Below are positions 23,213 to 33,796 of a stretch of DNA of 64,000 nt, one piece after another. The DNA is from Tetracentron sinense (lineage: Eukaryota; Streptophyta; Magnoliopsida; Trochodendrales; Trochodendraceae): NCBI GenBank assembly GCA_015143295.1, contig CM026557.1, positions 27,747,760 through 27,811,759 on the forward strand. Direction: 5' to 3'. A model generated the notes under the pieces. That model did not search any database and was not told the origin of the DNA. It was given only the letters and a program-made list of their open reading frames with translations. Made by a program: the position numbers and the translations under genes. Positions within the stretch are counted from its first letter, which is position 1, and the number at the start of each line of letters is the position of its first letter.

Positions 23213-25290
23213 ATGATTGCAATTCTCGTAGACATCGCAGAAGCAATCCTAACGGAGATACCGGTTACAGAGCTAGTACCTTATCGGCCTCCATCTGAGA
23301 GCAGCTCAGAGGCAATGACAGAACCATCAGACCATCAACAAAGAATCGATGAACTAGTCTAGTCACATGACCCGGATATTGTTGCTATGCAGAACAAGCT
23401 GGACCGAGTTTTGGAATCCCTGAACATTCTTATTGGTGCTCGAGCCGATGAACCCCCTAATCGGATCCCGACTAAAGAACCCACTAAATAGCCCATCCTA
23501 GAAACTGGACCTATTCCCATCAGAATCCCCAATCCTAGACCTACAGCAGGCGGAGGAGAAGTAGAATTTGACCAATATGATGAGCAGCCCAGGGCCTCAC
23601 ATGTTCATCAGGACCGGCCATCTTCATCTGACCCTACACCGTCCCTCAAGGATCAACACAAGGAGATTAAGCAAATGAAGGAGGAGATGAGAAGGATGAG
23701 AGGGACATCTGCCAACCCCACTCTATCATTGGAGGATCTAACATTCTCATCCGGGGATGCAGTACCCCTAGGGTTCAAGGTGCCCGACTTCGACAAGTAT
23801 GATGGCTCGGGCTATCCTAGACAACATCTGTAAATATACTTGGGGGACATGCTCCTATACAACAAGAATCAGCCTTTGTTGATCCAATATTTTCAGAAGA
23901 GTTTAAAGGGAGCATCCCTTACCTGATAGATGTCAGTCGACAAGCAGAGAGTCAAGACCTAGCAGGATGCCATGGACTTGTTTGTGGAGTAGTACTCCTT
24001 TAACCAAAAGCTTCACCCACAAAGGAGTCAGCTCGAGCAAATGAGTCAGCAAAACAATGAATCCTTCTTGGAGTACGCCTTCCGATGGAGAGCAATAGCT
24101 GCTACCCCTATCCCTAAGGAAGATCTGGCAAACATATTCATGGGTACTCTGAAGAAATCCTACTCAACCCTGATGGTCACTCTACCGGTCGTAGACTTTG
24201 ACACAATTGTTAAGACGGGTGCCCGTATTGAAATAGCAATACAAAGTGGTGTCATCCATTCCAGTCTTGGGTTTGATCCTCCCAGAATAGCAGTAACTTC
24301 TACCAGTAGAAATAGTGGTCCTCGTGACCAAAAAAGGAAAGAGAATGTCAACTTGATGGCTTTCGCAGCACTGATCAGACTACCGGCTCCGGCCGCTCAG
24401 CAACAACCAACACCAGGGAACACCTGGTTGGCTAGACAAAACCAGGGGAGACCTTATCCCCCCAGAAACTTTAATCCTCTCCCTTACACCCTTAGTCAAC
24501 TCCTTGACTTTCTGACCAAACGAGGTCTTCTCGAATTGAGAGGCCCTACCTCTCTCCTTCCACCTGACAAACAAAGCAAAGACTATGATGCCAACCAATA
24601 CTGCGCCTTCCATAGAGGCTCAGGCCATGCTACAGACTATTGCATTGGCCTGAAGTGCACCATCTAGGATCTTCTGGATGCAGGTAAGGTTGAGCTGGCT
24701 CCTAGTAATACCGACATCAACTAGGTGCCGCTGCCCCCACACAATAATCAAATCAATTTTATTGAGTCGGAAGAGCCCGGGGCAGGGCATCTGAGACCTT
24801 GCACACCCGCAGTCGATGACGGCATCATCAGGCCCTCATACCGACCTCCAGTCATAATCCCTCTTCCGCAATCAAACATCCAAGCCATCCAGGCCCCAGC
24901 ACAAACCCTAGCTCTTGAATCTGACAAAGAACAAATCATCTACACAATTCCCTGTCCCACCAATTGGCCCATAGCCTCAGCTCAAACCTCAACATCTTCC
25001 GGCCCAGTCAAGATCTCGTACATTCCTTTTGAGCCTTTCAACATTAACCATGTACCTACCCCCCACTCCCTCATCCTAAAGAGTGAGTACATAGCCAATC
25101 TTACCCGATCCGACCGGGTGTACCAACCTCCGGCAGCTGAGCCAGTAAAGGACAAGGCGAAAGACAAGGCAGGGGTGGCTGACCTAGAAAAAGAGACAGC
25201 AGACTCAGCTCTTCTACTGAAAATACTGGAGAAGGCAGAAGAGTTCAATATCACCCAACAGTAGGGCAAAACACAAGCACAGATCTTCAT
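23213..25290 (+). pseudogene. gag of the Ogre-like element
   Basis: I take the start at the ATG at 23213 because the frame then runs through gag into pol. The order is: an acidic N-terminus; a charged linker (KQMKEEMRRMRG); the retrotransposon gag domain beginning VPDFDKYDG near 23785, with LIQYFQKSLKGASLT and later SFLEYAFRWRAIAA (about 24060) and IFMGTLKKSY; a Pro-rich linker; and the zinc-knuckle-like YCAFHRGSGHATDYC (about 24600). Stops interrupt at about 23500, 23831, 23924-23929, 23960-23962, 23990-23992 and 24665. Gag would form the particle that packages the RNA. Residues 24725-25264 form the gag-protease linker. Confidence 0.8.
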
Positions 25291-25880
25291 CCTAGGTCTT
25301 CTCGTGACTTTAGAACATCACCGAAAGCAGCTCCTCCGAGTATTCAACAATTCCCATGTGACATCAGACATCTCGCCTAAAAAACTGGGGCAGATGGTGG
25401 GGCAGGTACTCGAGTCAAGGATCATCTCCTTCACCGAAGAAGAAATACCGGATGGAGATAAGGATCATACCCGGGCTCTCTATATCAGAATTCAGTGCAT
25501 GGACAAGACATTATCCTCAGTACTCATTGTCAATGGCTCTGGCCTGAACGCCTGTACACTGTCTACATTGCAGAGCCTGGGATTGAACACCAGTCAAGTC
25601 AAGAAAAGGTCTATGATAATCAGAGCTTTTGATAACTCTACCAAGTAGAACTTGGGTGATATTGACCTGACCATCAGGGTCGGACCAGCTCATTTTGTGA
25701 CAAACTTTCAAGTTATGAATGTTCCAGCCTTATTCACCTTGCTCCTGGGAAGGCTGTGGATTCACTCGGCCGGAGCCATTCCCTCCTCACTGCATCAACG
25801 AATCAAATTCATCTGGGACGACCACCTAGTAGTCGTTCCATCTGAGGAATTGGCAAGTTCCTTCAGGAACATTTAGGAGC
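25291..25880 (+). pseudogene. Aspartic protease of the Ogre-like element (active Asp lost)
   Basis: The segment VTSDISPKKLGQMVGQVLES and FTEEEIPDGDKDHTRALYI precedes the active-site region, as in Tat-clade proteases. The catalytic motif reads SSVLIVNGSGLNACTL near 25516-25560, where relatives have VDNGSS: the Asp codon GAC is GTC here, so the catalytic Asp is Val. A later flap/C-terminal part (VGPAHFVTNFQVMNVP, LLGRLWIHSAGAIPSSLHQ) follows a stop at about 25646. The protease would process Gag-Pol. This copy could not. Confidence 0.8.
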
Positions 25881-26260
25881 TGGGGCAGGGTTCAACCTTC
25901 TTGTCTTACCAGTTTGAGCAAGTTAGCTCTATCTCCCAGGTGGAAGAGCACAGCAAGAAAGCAGTACCGCCATTTATCAGGATGATGACCAAAATGAAAT
26001 ACCAACCAGGGCTGGGCCCCAGGGCCAGGAACCAGGGCATGAAAAAAAGATATATGCCTCTTTGCTACACTTCTCCATTTGGGCTAGGATACAAGCCCAA
26101 GTACGAGAACTATCTCTCTAAGCTGACCAGAAATAACAAACAGCCGGCAAAACCTAAACCCCGACCCCATATCTCTGTCACTTTCCCCATGGGAATCTTT
26201 GAAACTTATCTAAAAACTTCCCTTGCACTCATTGCTAACACACCTTACCTATAACCCGGC
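25881..26260 (+). pseudogene. G-patch-like segment between protease and RT
   Basis: FIRMMTKMKYQPGLGPRARN near 25973-26030 followed by PFGLGYKPKYE matches the glycine-rich G-patch-like region found after the protease in Tat/Ogre polyproteins. It remains in the main gag-pol frame, starting after a stop at 25873 and ending at a stop near 26252. The function in the element is not established; G-patches generally bind nucleic acid or RNA helicases. Confidence 0.6.
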
Positions 26261-26479
26261 ACCGATTCTTCAGGGATTCTCAAACCGGAAGTCTTTAGCA
26301 TCGCCCAGATGTTTGAAGAACTGGCTACCAGAGATGCAGAAACAGAACCAGAATACTTAGTGGGAGAACAGGTTTACACCCTCTCCAACAGCGCTGAAGC
26401 ATCCTCCAGCCATCGACCAATGATCCGTTGGTGGACCGAGGCTCTTATAATCGAGGCTGCTCAGGGCCTGACAAGTGCA

Positions 26480-26803
26480 GTACAGGGAAGGTTGGTTCGG
26501 ACCAGCAGTGATCCAAGCATCATTCTCTTTCTTCTCTTAATCTATCTCTTTTGCTCCCATTGCAAAATCCAAAGGTCGGCCATCTGTAGGCCTCTTTTTT
26601 TTGAGTCATTTTGTAAACAGTCCACATTTTTATCAATGAAATCTAGAATTTTGACTCAAAAACATGTTTTCCAAAAAAAAAATAATTTGCATCAGCTGAT
26701 GACGAAATCACACGAACTCTTCCTCTGAAAGGCCTAGTGTCATGAAGCCAACAAAAACATAAAAAAACATAAGCATGATAAACTAAATTTGATGATTTGT
26801 CAG
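26480..26803 (+). other. Probable Ogre intron between protease and RT
   Basis: Between coding segments at 26309-26479 and from 26804 on lies T-rich, A-rich, non-coding-looking DNA with a run of nine or more A's. The 3' side ends ATGATTTGTCAG (acceptor at 26803), after which coding resumes in the main frame (GAAATCGCCTCTGAC). A GTACAG donor at 26480 would give a 324-bp intron that keeps frame; other donors (26491, 26508) would not. Ogre elements are known for a partially spliced intron at exactly this place. The donor choice is inference. Confidence 0.55.
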
Positions 26804-27830
26804 GAAATCGCCTCTGACAAGGCTACCCCCGAAACCCTCCTTGAGGTTTCAGAAATTGGGTACGACTCAGAATAGGACGAGGAACCACCTCAGGAGATAC
26901 TAGACCTCCTAGAACACAGTGAAGGGCTTCTGTAATCGAATATTGAGGACACAGAGACAGTGAACCTAGGATCGGCAGACAATCCTCAGTTGGTTAAAAT
27001 CAGCACAACCATGAGCCCACAGCAGAGAGTAGACATGATCAGCTTCCTAAAGAGTTACAGTGACGTCTTCACCTGGTCATATGCAGACATGCCCGGCCTA
27101 GACCCAATATTGGTGGTACACTGACTGCCCCTAAACCCTGACGTCAGGCCAGTTAAGCAGAAATTGAGACGGATGAGTCCCAAATGGTCACAGAAAGTCA
27201 AAGAGGAGGTTGAAAAGCAGATCAGTGTAGGCTTCCTAGTAGTAGCAAACTACCCTGAGTGGTTAGCCAACATTGTGCTGGTACCTAAGAAGGATGGAAA
27301 AGTCCTAATGTGCATCGACTACCGGAATCTGAACAAGGCTAGTCCTAAAGACAACTTTTCTCTCCCGCACATCGACATCCTGGTCGACAATACTGCAGGG
27401 CATGAGACACTCTCATTCATGGATGGTTTTTTCGGATACAAGCAGATCAGAATGGCAGAGGAGGACATGGAGAAAACCTCCTTTATCACACCTTGGGGCA
27501 CATTCTGTTACAAGGTCATGTCCTTTGAACTCAAAAATGTAAGGGCAACCTATCAGAGGGCCATGACGGCACTATTTCATGATATGATCCACAAGTCAAC
27601 TGAGATCTATGTGGATGACATGATCGTCAAATCTCCAACTGCCTGGCAACACCTGGAAGACCTGAAAAGACTCTGTGACAGACTCAGAGAGTTTGGCCTG
27701 AGATTAGATTCGGCTAAATACATCTTTGGAGCCTCATCAGGAAAGCTCATCGGCTTCATCGTCAGCAAGAGAGGCATTGAGATCGATCCAGCTAAATTCA
27801 GAGCTATCATTGAAATGCCAGCACCCTAAA
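26804..27830 (+). pseudogene. Reverse transcriptase of the Ogre-like element
   Basis: The RT lead-in includes DMISFLKSYSDVFTWSYADM and PGLDPILVVH near 27030-27120. The fingers/palm part follows: ANIVLVPKKDGKVLMCIDYR, LSFMDGFFGYKQIRM, KTSFITPWGTFCYKVMSF, and the active-site motif IYVDDMIVKS near 27605-27635 with both Asp of YVDD retained. Odd residues are FFGY for the usual FSGY and SFELKNVRATYQ for FGLKNAGATYQ. Stops at about 26866, 26934, 27122 and 27827 interrupt it. It would copy the element's RNA into DNA. Confidence 0.9.
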
Positions 27831-28420
27831 CTAAAAAAGAGATTCATGGTTTCCTAGGCTGAATTCAGTAATCAACCGGTTCATCTCTCAGCTAACTCCG
27901 ATTTGCGAGCTGATCTTCAAGCTTCTTCGGGAATACACCGACAATCTGGACCGTAGAATGCCAAGAAGTCTTTAACAGAATAAAGCAATATCTTTTCAAA
28001 CCTCCAGTACTAGTGCCTCCTACACCGAGACGGCCCCTACTACTCTACATCTCAGCATAAAAAACCTCCATGGGGTGCATCCTGACACAGCACAACGAGA
28101 CGGGCAGAACAGAGCATGCTATTTACTACATCAGTAAGCATATGCTAGAGTATGAAGAGCGGTATAGCCCTCTTAAGAAAACTTGTCTGGCACTGGTCTG
28201 GGCTACTCAGTGTCTTCGACACTATCTGCTTTCCTACACAGTAATCCCGATCTCTCGGATGGACCCGTTGAAATATCTATTGGAAAAGCCAACCACTACT
28301 AGAAGGACTGCCTGACGGCTTATGATGTTGTTTAAATTCGACATCACGTACATGACTCAAAAGTCAATCAAGGGGTAGACAATAGCAAATCACCTAGCCC
28401 ACAGTCCGACCCAGGACATG
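27831..28420 (+). pseudogene. RNase H (first) of the Ogre-like element
   Basis: The connection domain near 27875-27930 is visible only in a shifted frame (INRFISQLTPICELIFKLL), so two small indels lie between 27850 and 27945. Back in the main frame are EVFNRIKQYLFKPPVLVP, LLLYIS, TSMGCILTQHNETGR, HAIYYISKHMLEYEERYSPL and TCLALVWATQCLRHYLLSY. Stops lie at about 28061, 28313 and 28378. The domain would remove the RNA strand during cDNA synthesis. The frame shifts again near 28400-28420. Confidence 0.8.
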
Positions 28421-28860
28421 TGTCTGTACATGATCAGTTTCCAGACGAAGCCATCCTATACACAGAAACAGAAGAGCAAGAGTACGCTGGCTGGGAGTTG
28501 TACTTTGACAGAGCTGCCAACAGTCATGGGCACGGGGTAGGAGTAGTCCTGATTTCACCTAAGGGAGCACATCTCCTCATCTCAGTCAAGTTGAAGTTCA
28601 GATGCTCTAATAACGAAGCAGAATATGAGGCATGCATCACAAGACTGAAAGAAGCCCTAGGCATCAAAATCGAGGAGATAGACGTCTAGGGAGACTCGTC
28701 TTTGGTAATCTGTTAGGCAAACGAATCTTGGGCCATCTGAGAAGCCACGCTGGTCTCATACTTGGCCTACCTCAACATATAGATCACTCAATTCAGGAGA
28801 ATCCTCTTCAGTCACAGATCCAGGAATCATAACAAATTCACTGATGCACTGGCCACTCTT
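28421..28860 (+). pseudogene. Second (archaeal-type) RNase H of the Ogre-like element
   Basis: In a frame one base off the preceding domain: GWELYFDRAANSHGHGVGVV, LISPKGAHLLISVKLKFRCS and NNEAEYEACITRLKEALGI (28480-28670), then after a stop GDSSLVIC. The usual FDG start of this domain is FDR here, but the Asp is kept, as are the Glu of AEYEA and the Asp of GDS. A duplicated RNase H at this position is diagnostic of the Tat clade. Stops lie at about 28687 and 28714, with frame loss after about 28750. Confidence 0.8.
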
Positions 28861-28866
28861 GCCTCC

Positions 28867-30150
28867 ATGATTCAGATTCTCAGGGGCATCTTACTCTGGC
28901 CGATTGAAATTCAGCAACAAGATCAGCTTACCTACAAGCTCGAGCTACACGTAGTCTCAGACAATAAGCCTTGGTCTACAGACAACAAGCAGTACCTCGA
29001 GGATGAGACCTTCCCTCTCGATGCTACCAAAACAGACCACCGGGCAATCAGAAGGTTGGCTATTCAGTTTGTCCTATCAAGAGGAGTCTTGTACATTAAA
29101 TCACCGAGCATGATTTGGCTTAGATGCCTAGACACTAGTGAAGCAGCACAGGTAGTCGAAGAAGTTCAAGGGGGAACTTGCGGCCCACACATGAACGGGT
29201 TAATGCTATCCAAAAAGATTTTCAGGCTGGGCTACCACTGGTCCACCTTGGAAGCTAACTGTTGCAGGCATATACAGAAGTGCCACCAATGCCAAATCTA
29301 TGCTGACAAAATCAATGCACCACCGACGAGGCTGCATAATCTGACTGCTCCTCGGCCATTCTCTGCCCGGGGCATCGACATCATCAAACCCATAGCTCCG
29401 AAAGAATCTAACGGTCATCGATTCATCCTGGTTGTAATTGATTACTTTACAAAATGGGTTAAGCCAGGCTCTTATGCCAATATGACAACCTCCGTGGTTC
29501 AGCGTTTTTTGAAAAGGGACATCATCTACCGATACTGTGTTCCATTCAAGATTGTAACGGACAATGCTCTAAACTTCTGCAACAAGGGGATGACAGATCT
29601 CTACCAGAAATTCAAGTTAGAGTATCATAATTCCACTCCATATAGGCCACAGGCTAATGGTGCAATGGAAGCAGCCAACAAAAACCTGAAGAAGATCATT
29701 GAGAAGATGACAACCAACGACTCTGCGTAGCATGAGATGCTCCTGTACGCACTCATGGCCTACAAAACGTTCATCAGAACCTCAACAGGGGCAACACCAT
29801 TCTCTATGGCTTATGGTATGGAAGCAGTCCTCCCCATCGAAGTCGAGATCCCATCACTCCATGTGTTAATGGAAACAGAAGTCTCAGAAGCAGAATGGGT
29901 ACAGACCCGGTTTGAGTAGTTGAATCTGATTGAAGAGCGGCGACTGAAAGCCATCAATCATTCACAGGCCTATCAGAGGCATATAGTTAGGGCATTTAAC
30001 AAGAAATTCAAGTCTTGCAGCATCGAAGTCGGTGACCTGGTTCTCCGGAAAGTGTTGCCAAACCGCCCTGATCCTTGGGGCAAGTTCAAGGCCCATACAT
30101 CGTTCGAGACAAATTCTCAGGTAGTGCCATTCGGCTCAGACATATGATGA
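28867..30150 (+). pseudogene. Integrase of the Ogre-like element
   Basis: The zinc-binding region near 29160-29310 reads EVQGGTCGPHMNG...CHQCQIYAD. The first His of HHCC is Gln here, while the second His and the two Cys are kept. The catalytic core has ARGIDIIKPIAP (Asp), FKIVTDNALNFCNKGM (Asp) and QANGAMEAANKNLKK (Glu), so the DDE triad survives. After a stop at 29728 come [20 protein letters not shown] and [17 protein letters not shown], and after a stop at 29917 the C-terminal part with VGDLVLRKVLPNRPDPWGKF. The enzyme would insert the cDNA. Confidence 0.9.
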
Positions 30151-32699
30151 TGAAGACCTTCTCGAGCCCATCAATATAGACAAAGTTAAGCGATACTACG
30201 CTTAGGGTCTAGATCTGATAGGCGATTTGCACTCCTAGAATCTCTGGAAAATGATAGGAGGCCATCCTTGACACACTCTTTATCCCCAACAATGTAACCT
30301 GTTTACAATTTAATGAAATCCTTTAGTTAGACCCTTGAGCCTAACAACCTTTCTTTCAAACAAACCTTTCAGGGACACCCTCCCTCGCCATCCACGGCAT
30401 TTGTCTGAACTACGTCATGACCTGATCCTGTAAAAGATACGTAGGCAACCTGACAAATCAGGTGCGGTCGCAAAAAGGGATGCAACCCCTCAGAATCCTC
30501 TATTCCCCAAAGAGAGTCCAAAACTTCCTCAAGCTCTTCCCCACAGAGTCACTCCCCAAGTAAAGTCCAACTCTCCCAACTTCCCCCGGCAGAATCGACA
30601 CAGAGTTTACAAAATATTTCGTCAAAGGAATACCCAAAATAGAAGTTGAAACATTCTCCAAGTCAGGGACTCCTCGAGTAAAAACAATTCTTTTGGGCCT
30701 TATCCCCAACATAATCAACTTCTCCCAAACATCTCCCCAGCGGAAACAAACTCTCACAGAAGAGTCTCCCGTCCCTAGGAAGAATCCCCAGGAGTCAACC
30801 TCTACCAAAGAGGACAATCCCTAGTGGAGCCAAAAAAAAAAAAATCTCTCCAATGGAAACACCAAAAGGTACAAGTCTCCAGCAGAAAATCTCGTGCAAG
30901 TCAATTTTAGCAAAATGAACAATTCCAGGGTGTCCCAAGCTTCGGTCCCTCAGCCTACATTTCGTCCCACTCTAAGTCCTCCTTGATCCCCTAGAAACTA
31001 CGAGTACAAGCGTAATATCATGTCTACATCCTCAGCGGAGTATAATCCCCACAGGAACGCAGTCCAGGGCGATGAATGGAGCATACTTGTTTCCCCAGCA
31101 AGTCGCGGGAATGAGTGAAAACCGGCAACGGTCTCATTGCGCAAAAATTACGCGACACCTAAACCTAGTCTTGCGACTAGGGGCAAAAAAAGACAAAAAT
31201 CAATCAGCTTCGCAGGCATGAGGAAAATCGGCAACGGTCTCATTGCGCAAAAATTATGCGAACCCTATGACTTGGTCATTCCAAGGGTGTAAAAAGGGAG
31301 AAAAAGCTGAAAACCCGTTTGACAACACGATCCGGCAACAACCAGTTTCACCGGACTCCCTAGTCATCCTCAACAAACCAGCATCCTCAGCAGAGATTCC
31401 AACAGGGAATATCCCCCAGCAGATGTGTCACTCCAGGACATATCCCCGGCAGAGATTCCAACAGGGAATACCCTCAGCAGATGTGTTACTCCAGTATATA
31501 TCCCCAGCATGCAGGCAAACATAGGGAACTCCCCAGCAACCCCGAAATCCCAAGTTCCCCGACAATAGTCTGCAACGGAGACCTACTCCCTACCAGATCC
31601 CCAGCAACAGGCCGTAACAATCTTCAATCCCCAACGGATCCCTTAGCAGAAGCCTCCGACAGCTCTAAATAATACTCTTCCCTAACAAGAGCCCATCAGA
31701 AAGCTTCTCCTCAGAATTTAGACAAACTTGTCTATCCCCAACAACATTCTACTTTGAATCTTACTCAGCTCTCCGAGAGTGAAAGGAAACCTACAATCCC
31801 CTTTAAGCCCTGAACAAGGCGATTTACTGGCAAATCTAAAAGCTAACAAAGCATACTTTTGTCAAAATCAAAAAAATCTTTTACAAAATTCTTCTACACT
31901 TTTTCAAGAAAAAGGTTTTCAAAAACAAACTTTTGATTTCAAAATCCGTTGAACCAATCTGCACCAAGCAGCCCCGGCAGAAGAAGTAGCTTCCGCGCCT
32001 CCCCAGCAAGCAGCAGTCAACAGAGTCATAAGAAAGCATCCTCGCCTTTACCCCTTGCATGACATCACTTGCATAGTGTCATACCCTACATGACCCAACA
32101 CTTCAGTATCATCCAACATGATCAAACTTTAGCGCCTCTTGGCCATACCAAAATCAAATCCAACATCATTTGCCTCAAATCTTTAAATATTTTGTGTACC
32201 TCAACAGTGTACACCACCCTTTCCGTGTGCCTTAACAGTGTATGCCTCTCGACACCCCTGTGTCTTTGACAACCTAGGTCTCCATTGACACCGAGTCAAC
32301 TTGCCGACACCTCGCCTATTGTGACATCATAGAGTCTCCATTGACCCCGAGTCAACCCACCGACACTCATTGCATGTCCCCTCAGAGACGTCCCCGTACG
32401 TTCTCGACATTCCAAGTATCCATCGATAAAAATATACCTTGTCGACACGCCGACACTCACCGCATGTATCCCCAAAGACACCCCGGTGTGATCTCGACAT
32501 CCAGGTCTCTATTGACAAAACACACCTTGTCAACACGCCGACACTCACTGTATGTCCCCTCTCTCGGCATCCTATATGTCCTTGATATCCCAGGTCTCCA
32601 TTGATACCGAGTCAATATGCTGACACCTCACATGTCCAACACCCCGTGTGTTCCCAATACCTCATGTGTTCCCAACACCCCGTGTATTCCCAACACCCC
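30151..32699 (+). repeat. 3' UTR of the Ogre-like element with several tandem repeats
   Basis: Long non-coding region. Recurrent TCCCCAGCAGAG-like motifs run from about 30480 to 31700. There is a duplicated ~120-bp block around CGGCAACGGTCTCATTGCGC (near 31110 and 31215) and a ~62-bp tandem pair with CAGAGATTCCAACAGGGAAT (31395 and 31450). At 32230-32690 diverged units containing CGACACTCACYGCATGT and TTGACACCGAGTCAAC are related to the 75-bp units of the Ogre derivative at 45240-48620 (inverted there). Open frames here, including one on the minus strand at 30500-30817, are by-products. Confidence 0.75.
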
Positions 32700-33019
32700 G
32701 TGAGTACGTAGGCAACCCAACCCGGGTTCGACCCTAGTTAGTTTTTCTTTCTTATGGTTAGTATTAACTTAAACACTTAGGCATTTGATTAACTTTGATA
32801 TTTAATTTGGCTTAAACCTAGCCAGTAGGGAACCACTATAAGTGGAAGTGTCGGGGTGCCTAACCTCTCCCCGAACTTAACCGAACCTCTTACCCTGATC
32901 TTTGATCGGAGACCAAGACCTTATCCAACTTTCCCAGTGACTTATCGCTTCTGAATGAATAGGTGGCGACTCTACACACCCGTGATATTTATTTCAGGGA
33001 GTGAAATCTCGCGCTCACA
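32700..33019 (+). repeat. 3' LTR of the Ogre-like element, 5'-truncated
   Basis: 320 bp, GTGAGTACGTAGGCAACCC to CTCGCGCTCACA, aligning with 20226-20545 of the 5' LTR base for base in length. The first 205 bp (the TGTAAGCACCC end and U3) are missing. The junction sits at a shared GTG between the CACCCCGTG-type minisatellite and the LTR, which suggests a microhomology deletion. Confidence 0.85.
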
Positions 33020-33245
33020 GATATGATCTTCAATTTGATCCAATTTGACTTGCTTTGACTTGAGGATGATTCTTCTCATATATAGTGTCATTTTCAAGCT
33101 TTTTCATCGAATGACTTTGCTAATGCTCTTATACATTGAATTTCACATAAAACTTATGAAGACATTATTAACACAAATAACATTACATTATTGTGTTTAA
33201 TCAAAATTAATGATGTTACCTTAAATACAAACCTAAAGGCTAACA

Positions 33246-33796
33246 GACCTACACGATGTCCCTACTTTGTCCATGTCATTGCCACTTAGGCCATTGTGTT
33301 GGCACCACCAACAATATATATATAGAATCTATTACCGCAGAATCCTTTGACTCCAACAAAAGCACTAAAACGAACGTGATGCGAAAGTATTTACCATGTA
33401 GGGTTCGGATGAAAATTTTGTAATTAACAAAAAACCTAAAGTCTAAAATAACCTCTTGAATGGTATTTTTGTAAATTTAGGAAAAAATTGAAAAGTCATT
33501 TAAACCCCTAACATAAAATAATTTATTAGGGCATTTTTGAAAAGTAGAAAATATAAAGTCCTGAATACCCTCCATAGTTAATGGAAAAAGTCCATTATAC
33601 CCTTTCTATAGAAACCCCAAATGTACGAGAATCCGACGCATAGGAATCCCTATTTCTATTAAAACTTATCATAAAAAGGTAAATTCTTCCGTTTTGGAGC
33701 ATTGCATGGTCACTCTCCCTGTATGTATAAATATTTATCGTTTTATCTAAGCGATCACAACAATGTAACTAGTTAAAACCCGACCAGAAATATAAA
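33246..33796. other. Unassigned AT-rich sequence
   Basis: A (TA)n run near 33318-33327, otherwise no recognisable feature. Confidence 0.4.

Larger units (their letters stand above)
20021..33019 (+). mobile_element. Ogre-like (Tat clade) Ty3-gypsy retrotransposon, degenerate
   Basis: 12,999 bp between perfect 5-bp TSDs GATAT (20016-20020 and 33020-33024). Order: 5' LTR, primer-binding region, ORF1, gag, protease, G-patch segment, probable intron, reverse transcriptase, RNase H, second RNase H, integrase, long 3' UTR with tandem repeats, truncated 3' LTR. The extra ORF1, the intron between protease and reverse transcriptase, and the second RNase H are hallmarks of Ogre elements. Gag to RNase H stays largely in one frame from 23213 to about 28400. 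Frameshifts and over a dozen stops make it non-functional. Over the 320 bp the two LTRs share I count about 22 differences. Confidence 0.9.
16387..33245. mobile_element. LTR-like repeat, copy B (twice interrupted)
   Basis: Starts TGTTGCCCAAGG (16387) and ends AAAGGCTAACA (33245), flanked by GACAT (16382-16386) and GACCT (33246-33250), a 5-bp TSD with one mismatch. Its own pieces are 16387-16897, 19323-20020 and 33020-33245, about 1.4 kb once the nested solo LTR and the Ogre-like element (with their TSDs) are removed. Copy A gives the uninterrupted sequence across both insertion points. Confidence 0.75.

Noticed and set aside
24982-25290. 102-residue minus-strand frame
   Set aside because: Antisense of the gag-protease linker, which has recognisable family sequence on the plus strand.
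30500-30817. 105-residue minus-strand frame
   Set aside because: Lies in the repetitive 3' UTR of the Ogre-like element; no motif.
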